In this document: one piece after another, positions 8,065 through 17,328 of the stretch | Layout of the letters: every line of letters begins with the position of its first letter | How positions within the stretch are numbered: the first letter of the stretch is position 1 | Origin: an uncultured Collinsella sp. | Lineage (GTDB): Bacteria; Actinomycetota; Coriobacteriia; Coriobacteriales; Coriobacteriaceae | Length of the DNA: 64,000 nt | NCBI GenBank assembly: GCA_900541855.1 | Contig: UQLD01000006.1 | Span: 1 to 64,000 of the forward strand | Reading direction: 5' to 3' | Program-made: the position numbers and the translations under genes | Notes under the pieces: model-generated | Told to the model about the DNA's origin: nothing | Database searches by the model: none | The model's input: only the letters and a program-made list of their open reading frames with translations

Positions 8065-8736
8065 TTATGCCTCCTGTGCGGCCTCATTGCCCAGCTTCTG
8101 CAGCAGCGCAACCTCGGCGGCGGGATCTTCGGACTTAAATACGGCGGAGCCGGCCACGAGAACGTTGGCACCAGCCTTGACGACCTCGGCAATGTTCTTG
8201 GAAGAAATGCCGCCGTCGACCTCGATCATGGGCGACACGCCGTGGCGCTCGCACATGGCCTTGAGCTCGTGCAGTTTGGCGATAGTGCCCGGGATAAAGC
8301 TCTGGCCGCCAAAGCCGGGGTTCACGCTCATCAGCAGCACCATATCGACGACGTCGATGATGCTCTCAAGTACGCACACGGGGGTGGCGGGGTTGAGCAC
8401 CACGCCGGCCTTGACGCCGCGCTGCTGCAGGTGCGTGAGCGTGCGATGCAGGTGCGTGGAGGCCTCGTAGTGCACGGTGATCATGTCGGCACCGGCATCG
8501 GCGTACCAATCGACGGTCTCGTCGGGGTTCGACACCATGAGGTGCGCATCGACCGGCACGTTGGTGGAGCGCTTGACGGCCTTAAGGATGTCAACGCCAA
8601 AGGTCAGGTTGCCGGTAAAGTGGCCGTCCATAACGTCAAAGTGAACGTAGTCGGCGCCGGCGATCTTGTCGAGCTCTCCCTTGAGGTTGGCCATGTCGGC
8701 CGAAAGGACGGACGGAGCGATTTTGATGGAACCCAT
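8065..8736 (-). CDS. rpe: Ribulose-phosphate 3-epimerase
   Basis: 223-aa TIM-barrel enzyme of the pentose phosphate pathway interconverting ribulose 5-phosphate and xylulose 5-phosphate. Motifs: PSVLSADMANLKGEL, metal/catalytic HFDVMDGHF, VDAHLMVSNP, MSVNPGFGGQSF, and EVDGGIS with catalytic Asp. Length and motif spacing are normal. Transcribed with gpsA upstream (18 nt) and the cysteine desulfurase downstream. Confidence 0.96.
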   Translation of the reverse strand: MGSIKIAPSVLSADMANLKGELDKIAGADYVHFDVMDGHFTGNLTFGVDILKAVKRSTNVPVDAHLMVSNPDETVDWYADAGADMITVHYEASTHLHRTLTHLQQRGVKAGVVLNPATPVCVLESIIDVVDMVLLMSVNPGFGGQSFIPGTIAKLHELKAMCERHGVSPMIEVDGGISSKNIAEVVKAGANVLVAGSAVFKSEDPAAEVALLQKLGNEAAQEA

Positions 8737-8754
8737 GGTAGTAGCCTTTCTACG

Positions 8755-9762
8755 CTAGTCGGTGAGTCCGTAGAACTCTTGAGAAGGGACGCGGTCGGTA
8801 AGAATCTCGAGCGCCCTATCCAAAGTAACACCGTTGTAGAGCGTTTGCTCCACGGCAAAGGTGAGCGGAATGTCTACGCCCAGTGAACGGGCAAGTTCGC
8901 TGACGCTGCGGGCCGCGACGGCGCCCTCGACAACCATATGCGTGCGCGTCTGGTACTCGTCGAGCGACACGCCGTGGGCAAACTCGTAGCCAAAGGTGCG
9001 GTTACGCGAATGCTCCGAGGTACAGGTGGCAATGAGGTCGCCCATGCCGGCAAGCCCCATGCAGGTCATAGCTTGACCGCCGCGGGCGTGCACCAGACGG
9101 CTGATCTCTGCCAGGCCGCGTGTCATGATAAGGGCGAGCGTGTTGTCGCCCGCACCGGTGCCGGCGGAGATGCCGCACACGATGGCGATTACGTTTTTCA
9201 TGGCGCCGCAGACCTCGACACCGGTCATGTCCTGCGACAGGTAGATGCGGAAGGCCGTTGACAGAAGCAGGTCCTTAAAGGTCTCCCCTATCTGTGGATC
9301 TTCGCTGGCGATGACGGCGGCAGAAAGACCTCCGCGGCAGATTTCCTCGGCATGGTTGGGGCCAGAAAGAGCCGCGACACGTGCCTCGTTGCCGATCTCG
9401 CTGGCGATGACCTCGCTCATGAGCAGGCCGGACTCGGGCTCAATGCCCTTTGTGAGGCAGAGCACCGGGGTATCGGCGGCGATAAAGGGCGCGGCCTGGT
9501 GGCACACGCTGCGAAGGTGCGTGGAGGGCACGGCAAAGATGATGGCCTCGGCGCCGTTGAGCGCCTGCGACAGGTCCGTGGTGGCGACGACGTTGCCGGG
9601 CAGCTCGTAGCCCACAAGGTAGCGGGGGTTGCGGTGCTCGCCATTGATGCCGGCGGCCGTCTGCTCGCTATGGGCCCACATGGTCACGCGCTCGGCTCGC
9701 GCGGCGGCAAGGCCGGCGACGGCGGTTCCCCAGGAGCCGGAGCCAATCAGCGCAACATTCAT
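8755..9762 (-). CDS. gpsA: NAD(P)-dependent glycerol-3-phosphate dehydrogenase
   Basis: 335 aa. Reduces dihydroxyacetone phosphate to sn-glycerol 3-phosphate for phospholipid synthesis. The N-terminal Rossmann motif GSGSWGTAVAGL is complete; the catalytic Lys lies in GAMKNVIAI; the C-terminal domain has GMGDLIATCTSEHSRNR. It follows plsY by 9 nt, so supply of glycerol phosphate and its acylation are coupled in the same operon; plsC is in the same run. Confidence 0.96.
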   Translation of the reverse strand: MNVALIGSGSWGTAVAGLAAARAERVTMWAHSEQTAAGINGEHRNPRYLVGYELPGNVVATTDLSQALNGAEAIIFAVPSTHLRSVCHQAAPFIAADTPVLCLTKGIEPESGLLMSEVIASEIGNEARVAALSGPNHAEEICRGGLSAAVIASEDPQIGETFKDLLLSTAFRIYLSQDMTGVEVCGAMKNVIAIVCGISAGTGAGDNTLALIMTRGLAEISRLVHARGGQAMTCMGLAGMGDLIATCTSEHSRNRTFGYEFAHGVSLDEYQTRTHMVVEGAVAARSVSELARSLGVDIPLTFAVEQTLYNGVTLDRALEILTDRVPSQEFYGLTD

Positions 9763-9771
9763 GACTCTCTC

Positions 9772-10455
9772 CTACTTATCGTCGGGCTCGGTGACGCGCT
9801 TGGTAAACGAGAGCTTGGACTCCTTACCGGTCATGAGCTTTTTGATGTTCGCACGATGGGCCCACACCACGGTGATGCCGATCATCGCCATGCAAAACTT
9901 AAGCCCCAGGCTGCTGTACGGAAAGACCGCGCAGGCAGCGATGGGAAGACCGATGGCAGCGGCAAGCGAGCCCACCGACACAAACTTGGTGATGGCGACG
10001 GCCACGATAAACATGCCCAGCAGCGACAGGCCAATAGGCCAGTACCAGGCGAGGATGACACCCAGACCAACTGCGATACCCTTGCCGCCGTGGAAGTTGA
10101 GGTACGGCGAGAAGATGTGGCCCCACACGGCCGCCAGGCAAATGACGCCGAGCATCCAGTCGCCGGGGGCTCCAGGCGCCATAATGTTCGGCGGAAAGCC
10201 ATAGCCCAAGTCGGCAATGAGCGGACGCGCGATAAGGATGCAGATGGCGCCCTTAAGGCAGTCGAGCAGCAGGGTGAGCGCGGCGACCTTGGGACCGGCC
10301 ACACGCAGTGCGTTGGTGGTGCCGATGTTGCCGGAGCCCGCCTTGCGAATATCCGTATGGTTGAACACGCGGCCCAGGATCAGGCCAAACGGAATCGCTC
10401 CGATAAAGAACGATACCACGGCGCAGATGGCGGTCAGCAGAATCGGATTATGCAT
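9772..10455 (-). CDS. plsY: Acyl-phosphate:glycerol-3-phosphate acyltransferase
   Basis: Membrane enzyme that acylates sn-glycerol 3-phosphate with acyl-phosphate, the first step of phosphatidate synthesis. About 227 aa with five or more TM segments. Signature loops are present: AGSGNIGTTNALR and FHGGKGIAVGLG. The start is ATG 10455 (MHNPILL), with AAGGAGCAAAAGG upstream and an 8-nt overlap with the end of der; the longer frame to 10503 lies inside der. A hydrophilic C-terminal tail of ~25 aa follows the last TM. Confidence 0.93.
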   Translation of the reverse strand: MHNPILLTAICAVVSFFIGAIPFGLILGRVFNHTDIRKAGSGNIGTTNALRVAGPKVAALTLLLDCLKGAICILIARPLIADLGYGFPPNIMAPGAPGDWMLGVICLAAVWGHIFSPYLNFHGGKGIAVGLGVILAWYWPIGLSLLGMFIVAVAITKFVSVGSLAAAIGLPIAACAVFPYSSLGLKFCMAMIGITVVWAHRANIKKLMTGKESKLSFTKRVTEPDDK

Positions 10456-11782
10456 CCTTTTGCTCCTTCTTCCTAAAGAAGAGTCGAATGGGTGTGCCGG
10501 CAAAGTCGAAGGTCGAGCGCATGCGGTTCTCCACGTAGCGCTGGTAGGTGTCGTTGACCAGATCGCTGTGGTTGACGAAGAACGTAAACGTCGGCGGGTT
10601 GATGCCCGTCTGAGTCACGTAGTGCATGCGCAGGCGGCGCTTGCCGTCCACCACGGTGTGGCCGAACTCGCGCAGGTCGGTGAGGAACGTGTTAAGGCGC
10701 GAGGTGGTGATCTTTTGCGAGCGCGTCTTTTCGGCGGCGTCGACCATCGCCCAGATCTTCTCGACGCTGCGGCCGGTGAGCGCAGAGATGCGCAGATACT
10801 GGGCCCAGGGAGCCATGACGCCCAGACGGCGGTCGACGGTCTCCATGCAGGCCTCGCGCTTGCGGTCGTCGTCGAGCAGGTCCCACTTGTTGAGCAGCAC
10901 CACGATGGCACAGCCGCGCTCGATGGCCAAGCCCATGACCTTCTGGTCCTGCTCGGTAACGCCTACGGAGGCGTCGACGACGAGCAGTGCCACGTCGGCG
11001 CGATCGATGGCGCGCAGGCCGCGGACCATCGAGTAGTACTCGATATTCTCGTACACGGTGCTCTTCTTGCGAATGCCCGCGGTGTCGACCATGCGGTAGT
11101 GCTTGCCGTTGCGCTCCACGACGGTGTCGATGGCGTCGCGCGTCGTGCCGGCAATGTTGGACACGATAGAGCGGTCGGCGCCCAGGATGCGGTTGAACAG
11201 CGACGACTTACCGGCATTGGGGCGGCCGATGATGGCGACGTTCAGCGCGTCAGGGAACTCATCGGCGACCTCGTCCTCTTCCTCCGGAAGCAGGGCCACG
11301 ATATCGTCGAGCAGGTCGCCCGTGCCATGGCCATGCAGGGCCGAGAGCGGCGTGGGCTCACCGATGCCGAGCGAATAGAACTCCCAGATGCTGTCGTTCT
11401 CGCGATCGGGGTTGTCGAGCTTGTTCACCAGCAGAAAGACCGGCTTGTCGCAGCGCTTGAGCATGCGGGCGACCGACTCGTCCTCCTCGGTGACGCCGGT
11501 GCGGCCGTCGACCACAAACAGGATGACGGCGGCTTCCTCGGCGGCGGCGAGGGCCTGGTCGCGGATGGACGTGGCAAAGACGTCATCGCTCTTGAGCGGC
11601 TCGATGCCGCCCGTGTCGACGATGGTGAACTCGCGGCCGTTCCAATCGGCCGTGTGGTACGAGCGGTCGCGCGTGACGCCGCGGGACTCATGGACGATGG
11701 CGTCCGAGGTCTGGGCCAGGCGGTTAACGAGCGTGGACTTGCCCACGTTGGGGCGTCCGACGACGGCGACGATAGGTTTCAT
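10448..11782 (-). CDS. der: Ribosome-associated GTPase Der (EngA)
   Basis: 444 aa with two tandem GTPase domains and a KH-like C-terminal domain, needed for 50S subunit maturation. First G domain: GRPNVGKST, DTGG, NKLD. Second: GRPNAGKSS, DTAGIRKKS, NKWDLL. The C-terminus (HYVTQTGINPPTFTFFVN) is the KH-like domain. The start is ATG 11782, with AAAGGAGTGCAG upstream; the longer frame to 11953 is an overlap with the DUF512 gene and lacks family similarity. Confidence 0.96.
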   Translation of the reverse strand: MKPIVAVVGRPNVGKSTLVNRLAQTSDAIVHESRGVTRDRSYHTADWNGREFTIVDTGGIEPLKSDDVFATSIRDQALAAAEEAAVILFVVDGRTGVTEEDESVARMLKRCDKPVFLLVNKLDNPDRENDSIWEFYSLGIGEPTPLSALHGHGTGDLLDDIVALLPEEEDEVADEFPDALNVAIIGRPNAGKSSLFNRILGADRSIVSNIAGTTRDAIDTVVERNGKHYRMVDTAGIRKKSTVYENIEYYSMVRGLRAIDRADVALLVVDASVGVTEQDQKVMGLAIERGCAIVVLLNKWDLLDDDRKREACMETVDRRLGVMAPWAQYLRISALTGRSVEKIWAMVDAAEKTRSQKITTSRLNTFLTDLREFGHTVVDGKRRLRMHYVTQTGINPPTFTFFVNHSDLVNDTYQRYVENRMRSTFDFAGTPIRLFFRKKEQKDA

Positions 11783-11792
11783 CTGCACTCCT

Positions 11793-13235
11793 TTAATGGG
11801 TAGGGTCAGTGGAAGTGTTAGAGTCGGCAGGCACAATGCCAAGGATGTGCTCCAGGGTATCGAGCAGCTCATGCGGCATGGTCGACACCACATGAACCTC
11901 GGCGCCGCGACTGGTAAGGCTTGCGAGTAAATCGTCACGATGATACTCGTCAAGCGTCATGCCGTCAGCGTTGAACATGAGCTTAGGCACAAAGAGCATA
12001 ACCCCCGAGAGGTCCTGCGGCAGCTGCTCCAGAATGTCGCAAGCGACGATGAGGCCGGTCACGTCCACGTTGCCGCCAAAGTAATGGTTTTTGATGGCCG
12101 TGACGGTGCCGTCGAGGCCCTGTGACGACTCCACAAAGCGCGCCACGGTGTCGCGCGCGCTGGCGCCGGAAAGGCACAGGAGGCGCTGGCCGCGCCCGGC
12201 AATTGCCTCGCGAACGCGGGCCAGGCGCTCGGCGTCGGCGGCAAGCACGTCGTCGGTCTCGTCCAGATACGAGCGGATCATGCCGATGCCGTCGTAGTAC
12301 TGCGGGTAGCCGTCGTAGAAGTCCGCCTCGGGAGGATCGATGCCGGCGTCCAGATAGAATTCATCGCTCATCTGGAAGGTGTGGCGGCCAAAGCGCTCGT
12401 AGGCTCGATCCTGGAAGGGACGGATCATGGCAATGGTCTCGCGCGCGAGCTCAGGTTTGTCGCTGTATGACCAGGTAAAGCGATTCTGGTGCTTGGTAAA
12501 GCCCAGCGGTACGATGCCCAGGCTCGTGATCTGCTCGTGCTCCTCGCAAAAGCGTAGGGTCTTTTGCAGCTCCTCACCGTCGTTCATGCCGGGACACAGC
12601 ACGATCTGCGCGTGGATCTCGATGCCGGCGGCCATGATGGCCTCGAGCACGTCCATGCCGCGCTGGGCGTTGCGGCCCATCATGCGGCGACGGACGTCGG
12701 GGCTCACGGCGTGGACCGACACATTCATGGGGCTCATGTTGCGTTCGATGACGTTTTGCACGTCGTCGTCGGTGAGGTTGGTCAGCGTGACAAAGTTGCC
12801 CTGCAAAAAGCTCAGGCGGTAGTCGTCATCGCGGATATAGAGCGTGGAGCGGCCGCCCTTGGGCAGCATCGTCATAAAGCAGAACACGCAGGCGTTTACG
12901 CAGGTACGCATGCCGTCGAAGATAGGGCCATCGAACTCAAGGCCCCAGTCCTCTCCCGGGAAGCGGTCGAGCTCGACGGGGGTGACGCTGTTGTCGCGCG
13001 GGTCGAAAACCTCGAGGTCGACCGTGTCGTCGTCGGCCTCCCAGAGCCACACGATCATGTCGGTGAGTGTCTCACCGTTGACCGTGAGCACGCGCATTCC
13101 CGGCTCGATACCCACATCCCACGCGGGCGATTCGGGACGAACGCTCTTTACGAGCGCGCCCTCACCCGGCTCGGGGTCGCGGCTGCGCCCGTAATCGGCC
13201 ACCTCGGCGGCGTATGCGGGTACGGTCTGGTCCAT
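11793..13235 (-). CDS. DUF512 protein: PDZ plus radical-SAM-like domain
   Basis: About 480 aa. An N-terminal PDZ-like domain (VKSVRPESPAWDVGIEPGM) is followed by a radical-SAM-type Cys cluster in TCVNACVFCF, DDYRLSFLQGNFVTLTN, and a C-terminal DUF512 domain. This architecture is conserved in Firmicutes and Actinobacteria, usually next to der, as here; function is unknown, with a redox or Fe-S enzyme role inferred. Start ATG 13235 lies 2 nt after the ispH stop, with AAGGAG inside the ispH 3' end; the longer frame to 13340 overlaps ispH. Confidence 0.85.
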   Translation of the reverse strand: MDQTVPAYAAEVADYGRSRDPEPGEGALVKSVRPESPAWDVGIEPGMRVLTVNGETLTDMIVWLWEADDDTVDLEVFDPRDNSVTPVELDRFPGEDWGLEFDGPIFDGMRTCVNACVFCFMTMLPKGGRSTLYIRDDDYRLSFLQGNFVTLTNLTDDDVQNVIERNMSPMNVSVHAVSPDVRRRMMGRNAQRGMDVLEAIMAAGIEIHAQIVLCPGMNDGEELQKTLRFCEEHEQITSLGIVPLGFTKHQNRFTWSYSDKPELARETIAMIRPFQDRAYERFGRHTFQMSDEFYLDAGIDPPEADFYDGYPQYYDGIGMIRSYLDETDDVLAADAERLARVREAIAGRGQRLLCLSGASARDTVARFVESSQGLDGTVTAIKNHYFGGNVDVTGLIVACDILEQLPQDLSGVMLFVPKLMFNADGMTLDEYHRDDLLASLTSRGAEVHVVSTMPHELLDTLEHILGIVPADSNTSTDPTH

Positions 13236-13237
13236 GG

Positions 13238-14137
13238 TTAGCAGCAAAGCTCCTTGATGCGCGTGACGGCGCGTTCGATGTGTTCTTGCGGGGTGGAGGC
13301 TCCGGCGGTGATACCGATGTGGTGAGCGTCGGTAAACCACGCGGCCTGGAGCTCGGAAGTTTCCTCGATGTGATACGTGTGCTCGCAGGCGTCTGCGCAG
13401 ATCTGCGCCAGGCGGCGGGTGTTGCCGGAGTTTTTGCCGCCCACGACGACCATGCAGTCGCAGCGGTTGGCAAGTGCGGCGGCGGCCTGCTGGCGCTCGC
13501 TCGTGGCGGCGCAGATGGTGTTGATCACGCGCAGTTCCTGCACACGCGGGGTGATGGCAGCTACGACGTCGGCGAGGTTCTGTGCGGTCTGGGTAGTCTG
13601 TACAACGAGGCCCACCTTGCCCTTGAGCGGCAGCGCGTCCGCATCGGCGGCACAGCTTACGACCTGCGCATCATCGCCGGCGTGGCCCAGGATGCCCTCG
13701 ACTTCGGGGTGGCCCGGCTCGCCCACGACCACCACGTGATAGCCCTCTCGTACCAGGCGTTCCGCCGCCATGTGGACCTTTTTCACGTAGGGGCAGGTGG
13801 CGTCGACCACGGTAAGACCGCGATCGTGAGCCGCCTCGATCACCTGCGGCACCACGCCGTGGGCGCGGATGATTACGGTGCCCGATGCCGCGTCGTTCAG
13901 GGTCTCGGCCAAGCCAATGCCGGCCTCGGCGAGCTCGCGCACGACGATGGGGTTATGGATGAGCGGGCCCAGGGTGTGGACCTGAGCGCTCTCCCCTGCC
14001 TGCGGCGCGGCGGCCAGCGCCATGTCGAGCGCGCGCTGCACACCGTAGCAGGTGCCGGCATGGGCTGCGATCTCGATGGTGGGCGCGCCGCCCTGGTCGG
14101 ACGCGGTCGCGGTGGTGCCCATAACGTTCTCGTCCAT
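13238..14137 (-). CDS. ispH: 4-hydroxy-3-methylbut-2-enyl diphosphate reductase
   Basis: Last step of the MEP isoprenoid pathway: reductive dehydration of HMBPP to IPP and DMAPP by a [4Fe-4S] enzyme. About 299 aa. Three cluster Cys are visible: AGTCYGVQRAL, DATCPYVKKVH and NTICAATSERQ. HGVVPQV, GEPGHPEVEG and the final TAGASTPQ segment are typical. Start set at ATG 14137 (MDENVM), right after the plsC stop; the frame extends 10 codons further upstream into plsC. No S1-domain fusion. Confidence 0.94.
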   Translation of the reverse strand: MDENVMGTTATASDQGGAPTIEIAAHAGTCYGVQRALDMALAAAPQAGESAQVHTLGPLIHNPIVVRELAEAGIGLAETLNDAASGTVIIRAHGVVPQVIEAAHDRGLTVVDATCPYVKKVHMAAERLVREGYHVVVVGEPGHPEVEGILGHAGDDAQVVSCAADADALPLKGKVGLVVQTTQTAQNLADVVAAITPRVQELRVINTICAATSERQQAAAALANRCDCMVVVGGKNSGNTRRLAQICADACEHTYHIEETSELQAAWFTDAHHIGITAGASTPQEHIERAVTRIKELCC

Positions 14138-14139
14138 GG

Positions 14140-14868
14140 CTAGAACCTGCCCGGATGCTCGGCGCACAGCTCGTCTCGCATGGCGTAGACGCGGTTCATG
14201 GCCTCGGACTCAAACCAGGCCAGACGCTCCGTGCGCTTAAGCCCGGCTGGCGCGTCGGAAAGCGAGATGGCCTTGCCGGCGCGGATCCAGCACTTCTTGG
14301 GGCGCATGATCTTTTTGCCCGCAGGCGTGATGTCGGACCAGCCACAGATGGCGAGCGGGTTCACGGGTGCCTTGCCCATCTGGGCGATGAGCGCAAAGCC
14401 GCCGTGGACCTCGGGTTTGATCTCGCGCGAGCGGATGCGCGTGCCCTCGGGGAAGATCAGGACGTCCTCGCCGCGCTGCAGCGCATGCTGGGCGGCACGC
14501 AGGCACTTCATATCGGCAGTACCACGCTCCACGGGGATGCCACCAACGCGGCTAAAGGCCCAGCGTACGATCTTGCTCTTGGCAAACTCGGACTTAAAAA
14601 TGGGGCGAATGCGGCGGCCGCCAAAGAACAGCGCCGTCTCTACAGCCAAAAGCTCGGCCATCGAGGTGTGGTTGCAGATGACCACGCTGCCGCGGCCTTC
14701 CTGGCGCTCAAACAGCAGATCGGCGTCCTCTACCTTCCAGCGCCACATGAGCTTGGAGAAGGCCCAAAGGATTGCCATGACCACGAAGACGGTGCCGCGG
14801 ATGAGCACGGGGAACTCGGCATAAGGGGCGTTGTAGTAATCCTCGGGCGTCTGCTTAAACAGGCGCAT
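14140..14868 (-). CDS. plsC: 1-acyl-sn-glycerol-3-phosphate acyltransferase
   Basis: 242 aa, one N-terminal TM segment (about 22-40), then the acyltransferase fold: motif I CNHTSMAELLAVE, motif II near GGIPVERG, motif III FPEGTRIRS and motif IV VNPLAICGWSD. Adds the second acyl chain to lysophosphatidate. Odd point: the canonical NHxxxxD catalytic pair reads NHTSMAE, Glu in place of Asp. Neighbouring plsY and gpsA supply the same pathway. Starts 3 nt after cmk. Confidence 0.88.
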   Translation of the reverse strand: MRLFKQTPEDYYNAPYAEFPVLIRGTVFVVMAILWAFSKLMWRWKVEDADLLFERQEGRGSVVICNHTSMAELLAVETALFFGGRRIRPIFKSEFAKSKIVRWAFSRVGGIPVERGTADMKCLRAAQHALQRGEDVLIFPEGTRIRSREIKPEVHGGFALIAQMGKAPVNPLAICGWSDITPAGKKIMRPKKCWIRAGKAISLSDAPAGLKRTERLAWFESEAMNRVYAMRDELCAEHPGRF

Positions 14869-14871
14869 GGG

Positions 14872-15558
14872 CTACCTCCTTTGGTTGATGAGGTCCTCGA
14901 TAATGTGGACGACCTCGTCTATGGTGTGTGCGGTGGAGTCGACGTGCACGGCGTCCTCGGCGGGCACGAGCGGCGCCACCTCGCGGCTGCTGTCGAGCTT
15001 GTCGCGCTGCTTGAGGGCATCGAGGGTCTCGTCGACTTCGGCCTCGAGCTGCTCGCTGGTGAGCGGCTGGGCGTCGTTTTGGTGGCGCTGCAGCACGCGG
15101 CGACGGGCGCGCTCGCGCGGGTCGGCGGTCAGGAACACCTTGACCTGCGCGTTGGGGAACACGACGGTTCCGATGTCGCGACCCTCGGCCACGATGTCGC
15201 GATCCTCGGCGGCGCGGCGCTGATGGACGAGCATGGCCGCGCGCACGCCCGGGTAGGCCGAGACCTTGGACACGTTGGCGTCGACCTGCGGGGTGCGGAT
15301 GGCAGCCGAGGCGTCCTGGCCATCAATGGTCAGACGTGTGTCCTCGCCGGTGCCGTTGGTAAAGCGGATTTCGATCTGCTCGGCGAGGGCGTCGATGGCA
15401 GCCTCGTCGTCCAGGTCGATGCCGCGGTCGAGCGCGGCGAAGGTGACGGCGCGATACATGGCGCCCGTATCGAGCTTGTTAAAGCCCAGCTGGCGGGCGA
15501 TCTCCTTGGCGATGGTGGACTTGCCGGAACCGGCGGGGCCGTCGATGGCGACGATCAT
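14872..15558 (-). CDS. cmk: Cytidylate kinase
   Basis: 228 aa. Phosphorylates CMP and dCMP using ATP. P-loop GPAGSGKST (6-14), KLDTGAMYR, EGRDIGTVVFPNAQVKVFLTA, and the LID region RARRR are all present. Length normal. In the same run as plsC and the pseudouridine synthase gene. Confidence 0.96.
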   Translation of the reverse strand: MIVAIDGPAGSGKSTIAKEIARQLGFNKLDTGAMYRAVTFAALDRGIDLDDEAAIDALAEQIEIRFTNGTGEDTRLTIDGQDASAAIRTPQVDANVSKVSAYPGVRAAMLVHQRRAAEDRDIVAEGRDIGTVVFPNAQVKVFLTADPRERARRRVLQRHQNDAQPLTSEQLEAEVDETLDALKQRDKLDSSREVAPLVPAEDAVHVDSTAHTIDEVVHIIEDLINQRR

Positions 15559-15624
15559 GCAATGCTTCCTTTCGGTGGTTGACGTGCTGGTATGGGACGC
15601 GGGCGCTGCGGCTTGGCGGTCTGC

Positions 15625-16602
15625 CTAGCCGGTGTAGCGCTCGCGGTAGGTGTTGCGCTTGGGCGCGGAGCCGTGGCTGCCGTGGTGACGCGTGCGTGCC
15701 GCGGGCGTGCCCTGGGGCTTGCCGCTGTCGCGCTTGGAGCTGGCCTGCTTAGGCGGGATGCCGCCGGCCTTGAGGATTTGCACCTCGCGGTCGGTGAGCT
15801 CGCGCCACGAGCCCTTGGCCACATCCTTGAGCTCCAGGCCGGCAAAGTTGCTGCGATGCAGGCGGATCACCGGGTGGTGGATCTTGCCCAGCATGCGCTT
15901 GACCTGGTTCTTACGACCCTCGCGGATGATGACCTCCACGGCGGTGGTGCCGGGCTTGACGCCCTGCGGAGCCACGGCCTCGGCTTCGCGAGCGGTGATG
16001 ACGCGGCAGATTGCCGGCTGGCATAGGCCGTCGTCGAGCTCGATGCCACGACGCAGCGGCGTGAGGTCGCGGTCGGACAGTTCGCCGTCCACGAGTGCCT
16101 GGTAGGTCTTGTAGACGTGTTTGCTCGGGTGCAGCAGGTCCTGCGACAGGTCGCCGTCGGTGGTAAAGAGCAAAAGGCCCGTGGTGTCGCGGTCCAGGCG
16201 GCCCACCGGGAACAGGCCCGGAAATCGGTCGCGGGGAACCAGGTCCGCCACACAGGGACGCTCCTGCGGGTCGCTCATGGTGGTGAGATAGCCGGTCGGC
16301 TTGTAGAGCATCAGGTACACGGCGCCCTGGTCGAGCTTAACGGGCATGCCGTCGACCTCGATATGATCGCGGTCGACATCGACCTTGGTGCCCAACTCGG
16401 TCGCGACCTCGCCGTTAACCGTCACTCGGCCGGCGGTCATCAGGTCCTCCGACCCGCGGCGGCTCGCCACGCCTGCGCGCGCCAAAAAGCGCTGCAGGCG
16501 CATGGTGTGCGGATAGACGGGCTGGGCGTCGGACTTGTGCACATCCGCGTTGGGCGCCGCAGCGCCGGTGCGCATCTCCCCTGTCTCGTTAGTCTTCGTC
16601 AT
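15625..16602 (-). CDS. Pseudouridine synthase, RsuA/RluB/RluE/RluF family
   Basis: About 325 aa. N-terminal S4 RNA-binding domain (RLQRFLARAGVASRRGSEDL), then the catalytic domain with the nucleophile Asp in VGRLDRDTTGLLLFTTDG, and IREGRKNQVKRML. A basic, Pro/Lys/Arg-rich C-terminal tail of ~50 aa follows. Likely RluB (23S rRNA position 2605 type), since this gene is next to scpA/scpB in many Gram-positives. Start ATG 16602 has GGAGG 7 nt upstream and overlaps scpB by 14 nt; the frame to 16689 is inside scpB. Confidence 0.9.
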   Translation of the reverse strand: MTKTNETGEMRTGAAAPNADVHKSDAQPVYPHTMRLQRFLARAGVASRRGSEDLMTAGRVTVNGEVATELGTKVDVDRDHIEVDGMPVKLDQGAVYLMLYKPTGYLTTMSDPQERPCVADLVPRDRFPGLFPVGRLDRDTTGLLLFTTDGDLSQDLLHPSKHVYKTYQALVDGELSDRDLTPLRRGIELDDGLCQPAICRVITAREAEAVAPQGVKPGTTAVEVIIREGRKNQVKRMLGKIHHPVIRLHRSNFAGLELKDVAKGSWRELTDREVQILKAGGIPPKQASSKRDSGKPQGTPAARTRHHGSHGSAPKRNTYRERYTG

Positions 16603-17317
16603 GCGTATCCTCCGCAGTGTCGTCGGTGGACAGCGTTTCCTCGCCGCCGACTGCCTCGACATCATCAATATCGGTATCGAGCAGCTCACGTTCTTCGTCC
16701 AGATCCTCAGCCTGCTCCTCGAGCGTGGACTGAATGCTGCGGCCGCTCAGGCGCTCGCGGATAAATTGACGTGACTGCTCGTCGGGGGCAAACTGCTCCA
16801 GATCGGGAAGGTCGCGGGTGGAGCGCAGACCGAACTTCTCCAAAAAGGCGTTGGTCGTGCCGTAAATGATGGCCTGACCGCGCTGGGGGTCGCGCCCGAG
16901 CTCGCGCACCAGGCCCTTGTCAACGAGCGACGCAATGACACCGTCGGAGTTGACGCCGCGGATGCCCTTGACCACCTCGCGCGTCACGGGCTGGTGATAG
17001 GCGATCACGGCCAGGGTCTCGAGTGCCGCCTGCGACAGTTTTTGCGTGTCCCAGCTCAACACATAGGCCTCGACCACGTCGTGATATGCGGGATGCGTAA
17101 ACAGGCGCCAGCCGCCGGCGACCTCGCGCAGCTGAAAGCCGCGGTTGGCCTCCTCGTACTCAACTTTGAGCTCGGCGAGCAGCGATGCGCATTCGCCGGG
17201 GGCGATATCCAGCGCACCAGCCAGCGCGGGCGCGCTCACCGGATCGCTCGACACCAGCAGGAGCGCCTCCAAGGCGCCTTTGAGGCTATTTGTCTCCAGC
17301 GGGGAAAGGGTTGACAT
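16589..17317 (-). CDS. scpB: Segregation and condensation protein B
   Basis: 242 aa, two winged-helix domains (LKGALEALLLVSSDPVSAP and LAVIAYHQPVTREVVKGIRG, followed by LVDKGLVRELGRD). ScpB dimerises and binds ScpA in the SMC-ScpAB condensin complex. An acidic C-terminal tail of ~55 residues (EQAEDLDEERELLDTDIDD) extends beyond the core. Directly downstream of scpA (11 nt). Confidence 0.95.
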   Translation of the reverse strand: MSTLSPLETNSLKGALEALLLVSSDPVSAPALAGALDIAPGECASLLAELKVEYEEANRGFQLREVAGGWRLFTHPAYHDVVEAYVLSWDTQKLSQAALETLAVIAYHQPVTREVVKGIRGVNSDGVIASLVDKGLVRELGRDPQRGQAIIYGTTNAFLEKFGLRSTRDLPDLEQFAPDEQSRQFIRERLSGRSIQSTLEEQAEDLDEERELLDTDIDDVEAVGGEETLSTDDTAEDTHDED

Positions 17318-17328
17318 GGTTGCCGCTC

